The translations under genes were made by a program, and so were the position numbers. From positions 1 to 7,575 of the forward strand of contig JASHXO010000007.1 in the NCBI GenBank assembly GCA_030043495.1: DNA of 7,575 bases, written 5' to 3'. Positions within the stretch are counted from its first letter, which is position 1; each line of letters begins with the position of its first letter. Origin of the DNA: Candidatus Rhabdochlamydia sp. (lineage in GTDB: Bacteria > Chlamydiota > Chlamydiia > Chlamydiales > Rhabdochlamydiaceae). A model generated the notes under the pieces. That model ran no database searches and was not told the origin of the DNA. It saw nothing but the letters and a program-made list of their open reading frames with translations. This document shows positions 6,391-7,575 of this stretch, in pieces.

Positions 6391-7278
6391 ATGATAAAAA
6401 GCATGACCGCTTATAGTCGTGCCAGTGTGACTTCTCCACTTGGGCGGTTTGTCATTGAAATCCATTCGGTCAATCGCAAAATGCTCGATATGTCGCTTTA
6501 TCTGCCAAAAGACCTGTTGCGCTTTGACATCGAAATTCGCAGATGGCTGAGCCAATTGCTTGAGCGGGGGCAAATCACATTGCGCCTCACGTTACAGAGC
6601 GAGGGCGTAAGCCAAAAGCTTTTTTTTAATTATTCTCTCCAACTCAAAGCTCTAAAGGAAGGATGGGAGAAGCTGGCGCTCGAACTTGGCTATGAACCTC
6701 AAAAGACAGTCGATCTGCATTTTTTGGTCTCTCAATTGCAAATGATTCCCCCTTCTGAAGCTAAAGAAGATGAAGAAACGCTTAGAGTTTCCTTAAAAGA
6801 TGGCGTCAATCTCGCTTTGCAAGAATTGATGCAGATGAAAGAGGCCGAAGGAAAGACCCTTGCTTTAGATATTCAAAAAAGGCTCAAAATCATCGAAGAG
6901 AGCATTGCCGCCGTCGAACTCAAAAAAGGGCTTCCTCTAGTCCATTATCGCAAAAAACTAATTGATCGGATGAAAGAGATTGGACATTTGCATGCGGAAG
7001 CAGAAGAGAGGGTCGTCCGTGAAGTAGCCATTCTCGCAGAAAAAATGGATGTTACAGAAGAACTCGTGCGGCTTCATACGCATATTGAGCAGTTCCGCCA
7101 ATATCTTTTTTCTCATGAGAAAGCTGTCGGCCGAACCCTGGATTTTTTAACTCAGGAAATGCATCGAGAAATTAATACTCTGGGTTCAAAATCAGTGGAT
7201 AGCGAAATTTCATTGTATGTTGTAAAGATTAAAAGCGAACTGGATAAGATCCGCGAACAAGTGCAAAACATCGAATGA
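6391..7278 (+). CDS. yicC: YicC family endoribonuclease (DUF1732 protein)
   Basis: The YicC family is an RNase group; E. coli YicC is reported to be an endoribonuclease acting with PNPase on small RNAs. The protein is 295 residues, full family length. The N-terminal domain begins MIKSMTAYSRAS (family consensus MI.SMTGFGR, so Phe and two Gly positions differ) and has the SVNRKMLDMSLYLP block (26-39). The C-terminal DUF1732 domain has REVAILAEKMDVTEELVRLHTHIEQF (210-235), GRTLDFLTQEMHREINTLGSK (247-267) and ends with the family-typical EQVQNIE. The Glu- and Arg/His-rich C-terminal motifs are intact. AGAGGA (6379-6384) with a 6-nt spacer fixes the start. In many bacteria yicC is followed directly by gmk (guanylate kinase); here a probable insertion element comes next. 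Confidence 0.94.
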   Translation: MIKSMTAYSRASVTSPLGRFVIEIHSVNRKMLDMSLYLPKDLLRFDIEIRRWLSQLLERGQITLRLTLQSEGVSQKLFFNYSLQLKALKEGWEKLALELGYEPQKTVDLHFLVSQLQMIPPSEAKEDEETLRVSLKDGVNLALQELMQMKEAEGKTLALDIQKRLKIIEESIAAVELKKGLPLVHYRKKLIDRMKEIGHLHAEAEERVVREVAILAEKMDVTEELVRLHTHIEQFRQYLFSHEKAVGRTLDFLTQEMHREINTLGSKSVDSEISLYVVKIKSELDKIREQVQNIE

Positions 7279-7291
7279 ACCTATCTGCAAA

Positions 7292-7321
7292 GTAGAAGTG
7301 TTCGCTTTTCGAGTCTTTTTT
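7292..7321 (+). terminator. Weak possible terminator after yicC
   Basis: AGAAG (7294-7298) can pair with CTTTT (7305-7309), including one G-U pair, across a TGTTCG loop. A run of six T follows at 7316-7321, after a short spacer. The stem is short and poor in GC, so this is only a candidate; the larger palindrome at 7331-7380 could contribute. Confidence 0.25.
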
Positions 7322-7330
7322 GCCATATTT

Positions 7331-7380
7331 CGAGGCTGCTTCTTGGCCTACTTACTCAAGTAGGCCCTGCGAAGCAGTCG
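7331..7380. repeat. Long imperfect palindrome (stem-loop)
   Basis: The inner stem is a perfect nine-base pairing: GGCCTACTT (7345-7353) with AAGTAGGCC (7358-7366) around the loop ACTC. After an asymmetric internal loop (TT against CTGC) the outer stem pairs CTGCTTC (7336-7342) with GAAGCAG (7371-7377), then CGA (7331-7333) with TCG (7378-7380) past a GG bulge. It is not followed by a T tract on either strand, so it is not a classic terminator. It lies just outside or at the presumed left end of an insertion element. Confidence 0.85.
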
Positions 7381-7392
7381 GGTGTAATTAAA

Positions 7393-7416
7393 AGTTTTAG
7401 GTGAGTAGTTTTAGGT
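7393..7416. repeat. Ten-base tandem direct repeat AGTTTTAGGT
   Basis: AGTTTTAGGT occurs at 7393-7402 and again at 7407-7416, separated by GAGT, for a 14-base period. Its position 55-78 bases before the transposase-like start suits a transposase or regulator binding site. That role is inferred from position only. Confidence 0.8.
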
Positions 7417-7430
7417 TGCAGAAAGAGTTC

Positions 7431-7440
7431 GGTCTAGACC
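7431..7440. repeat. Perfect palindrome GGTCTAGACC
   Basis: This is a ten-base perfect dyad with no spacer, 30 bases before the transposase-like start and 14 bases after the direct repeats. It could be a dimeric protein site. No consensus promoter elements can be aligned with it convincingly. Confidence 0.7.
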
Positions 7441-7443
7441 AGA

Positions 7444-7472
7444 ATAAGTGATTTCAAAAAGGAGTCACTTAT
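7444..7472 (+). promoter_or_regulatory. Hairpin enclosing the RBS and start of the transposase-like gene
   Basis: ATAAGTGA (7444-7451) is the exact reverse complement of TCACTTAT (7465-7472). The 13-nt loop holds AAAAAGGAG, the Shine-Dalgarno, and the 3' arm covers the first two bases of the ATG at 7471. In mRNA the eight-base stem would occlude the start codon, which could keep translation of the transposase low. The pairing is seen directly; the regulatory role is inference. Confidence 0.5.
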
Positions 7473-7575
7473 GGAACAGTCTTTTGTAGAACGCATAGAG
7501 GCATACCCCGAACTAAAGAGGCACATAGAACGGATGCTGGACGTCGTTGAAAATGTTGGTGGGAAAGCTGACATG
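7471..7575 (+). CDS. Probable transposase, ISKra4-like, N-terminal fragment (cut by window edge)
   Basis: An open frame of 35 codons runs off the end of the window, starting at an ATG with GGAG (7461-7464) six bases before it. The peptide MEQSFVERIEAYPELKRHIE continues with RMLDVVENVGGKADM. The segment of the form ELK..IE.MLDVVEN.....KAD resembles, from memory, the N-terminus of transposases of the ISKra4 group, including copies in Parachlamydia-type genomes, where an E/D-rich A.E.RVIEELR.MG segment would come next. The catalytic domain lies beyond the edge, so neither family nor intactness can be confirmed. It replaces gmk, the usual neighbour of yicC, at this position. Confidence 0.55.
   Translation, partial: MEQSFVERIEAYPELKRHIERMLDVVENVGGKADM

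Larger units (their letters stand above)
7381..7575 (+). mobile_element. Left part of a probable insertion sequence
   Basis: The N-terminal transposase-like fragment (from 7471) and the structured non-coding DNA before it suggest the left part of an insertion sequence that continues past the window. The exact left end cannot be set: a candidate terminal sequence begins near the G run at 7380-7382 (GGGTGTAATTA). Neither the matching right end nor a target-site duplication is in view. The placement is consistent with insertion in the yicC-gmk interval. Confidence 0.4.

Overview
The window looks like a chromosomal segment of an environmental (amoeba- or invertebrate-associated) member of the Chlamydiae, probably order Parachlamydiales. 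Two things support this. The order rpmE-prfA-prmC-ffh-rpsP-trmD-rplS-rnhB is the one I recall from Chlamydia trachomatis. The proteins also carry what I recall as chlamydial features: a lysine-rich tail on a type B L31, no rimM between rpsP and trmD, and LTNG in the TrmD SAM loop. Several differences argue against Chlamydiaceae proper: a yicC gene, a TrmD without the C-terminal extension I recall from Chlamydia, and mobile DNA. Genus cannot be fixed without a search.

Layout, all genes on the + strand. Positions 98-2406 hold a translation-termination cluster: L31, release factor 1 and the methyltransferase that modifies RF1's GGQ glutamine. Positions 2495-5310 hold a secretion and ribosome cluster: the SRP GTPase Ffh, S16, the tRNA m1G37 methyltransferase TrmD, and L19, which overlaps trmD by ATGA. 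A stem-loop with a short T tract at 5339-5372 probably ends this unit. rnhB (RNase HII) follows at 5386-6072.

Positions 6069-6261 contain the wreck of a short-chain dehydrogenase/reductase gene. It shows a lost start codon, a frameshift, loss of the central part of the fold, a catalytic Tyr changed to Phe, and a missing C-terminus. After it comes a near-consensus promoter (TTGACA-17-TATAAG) driving yicC (6391-7278), an RNase-family gene that is normally next to gmk. In this window yicC is instead followed by structured non-coding DNA (a 50-nt imperfect palindrome, a 10-bp direct repeat, a perfect 10-bp palindrome and a start-codon hairpin). That leads into the first 35 codons of what looks like an ISKra4-type transposase, cut by the window edge.

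Most of the window is conserved housekeeping DNA, and I see no convincing new biological system. The items most worth a second look are the structured leader of the probable insertion element, the traceable decay of the SDR gene, and substitutions at normally invariant positions in Ffh (G4 motif) and TrmD (catalytic Asp position).
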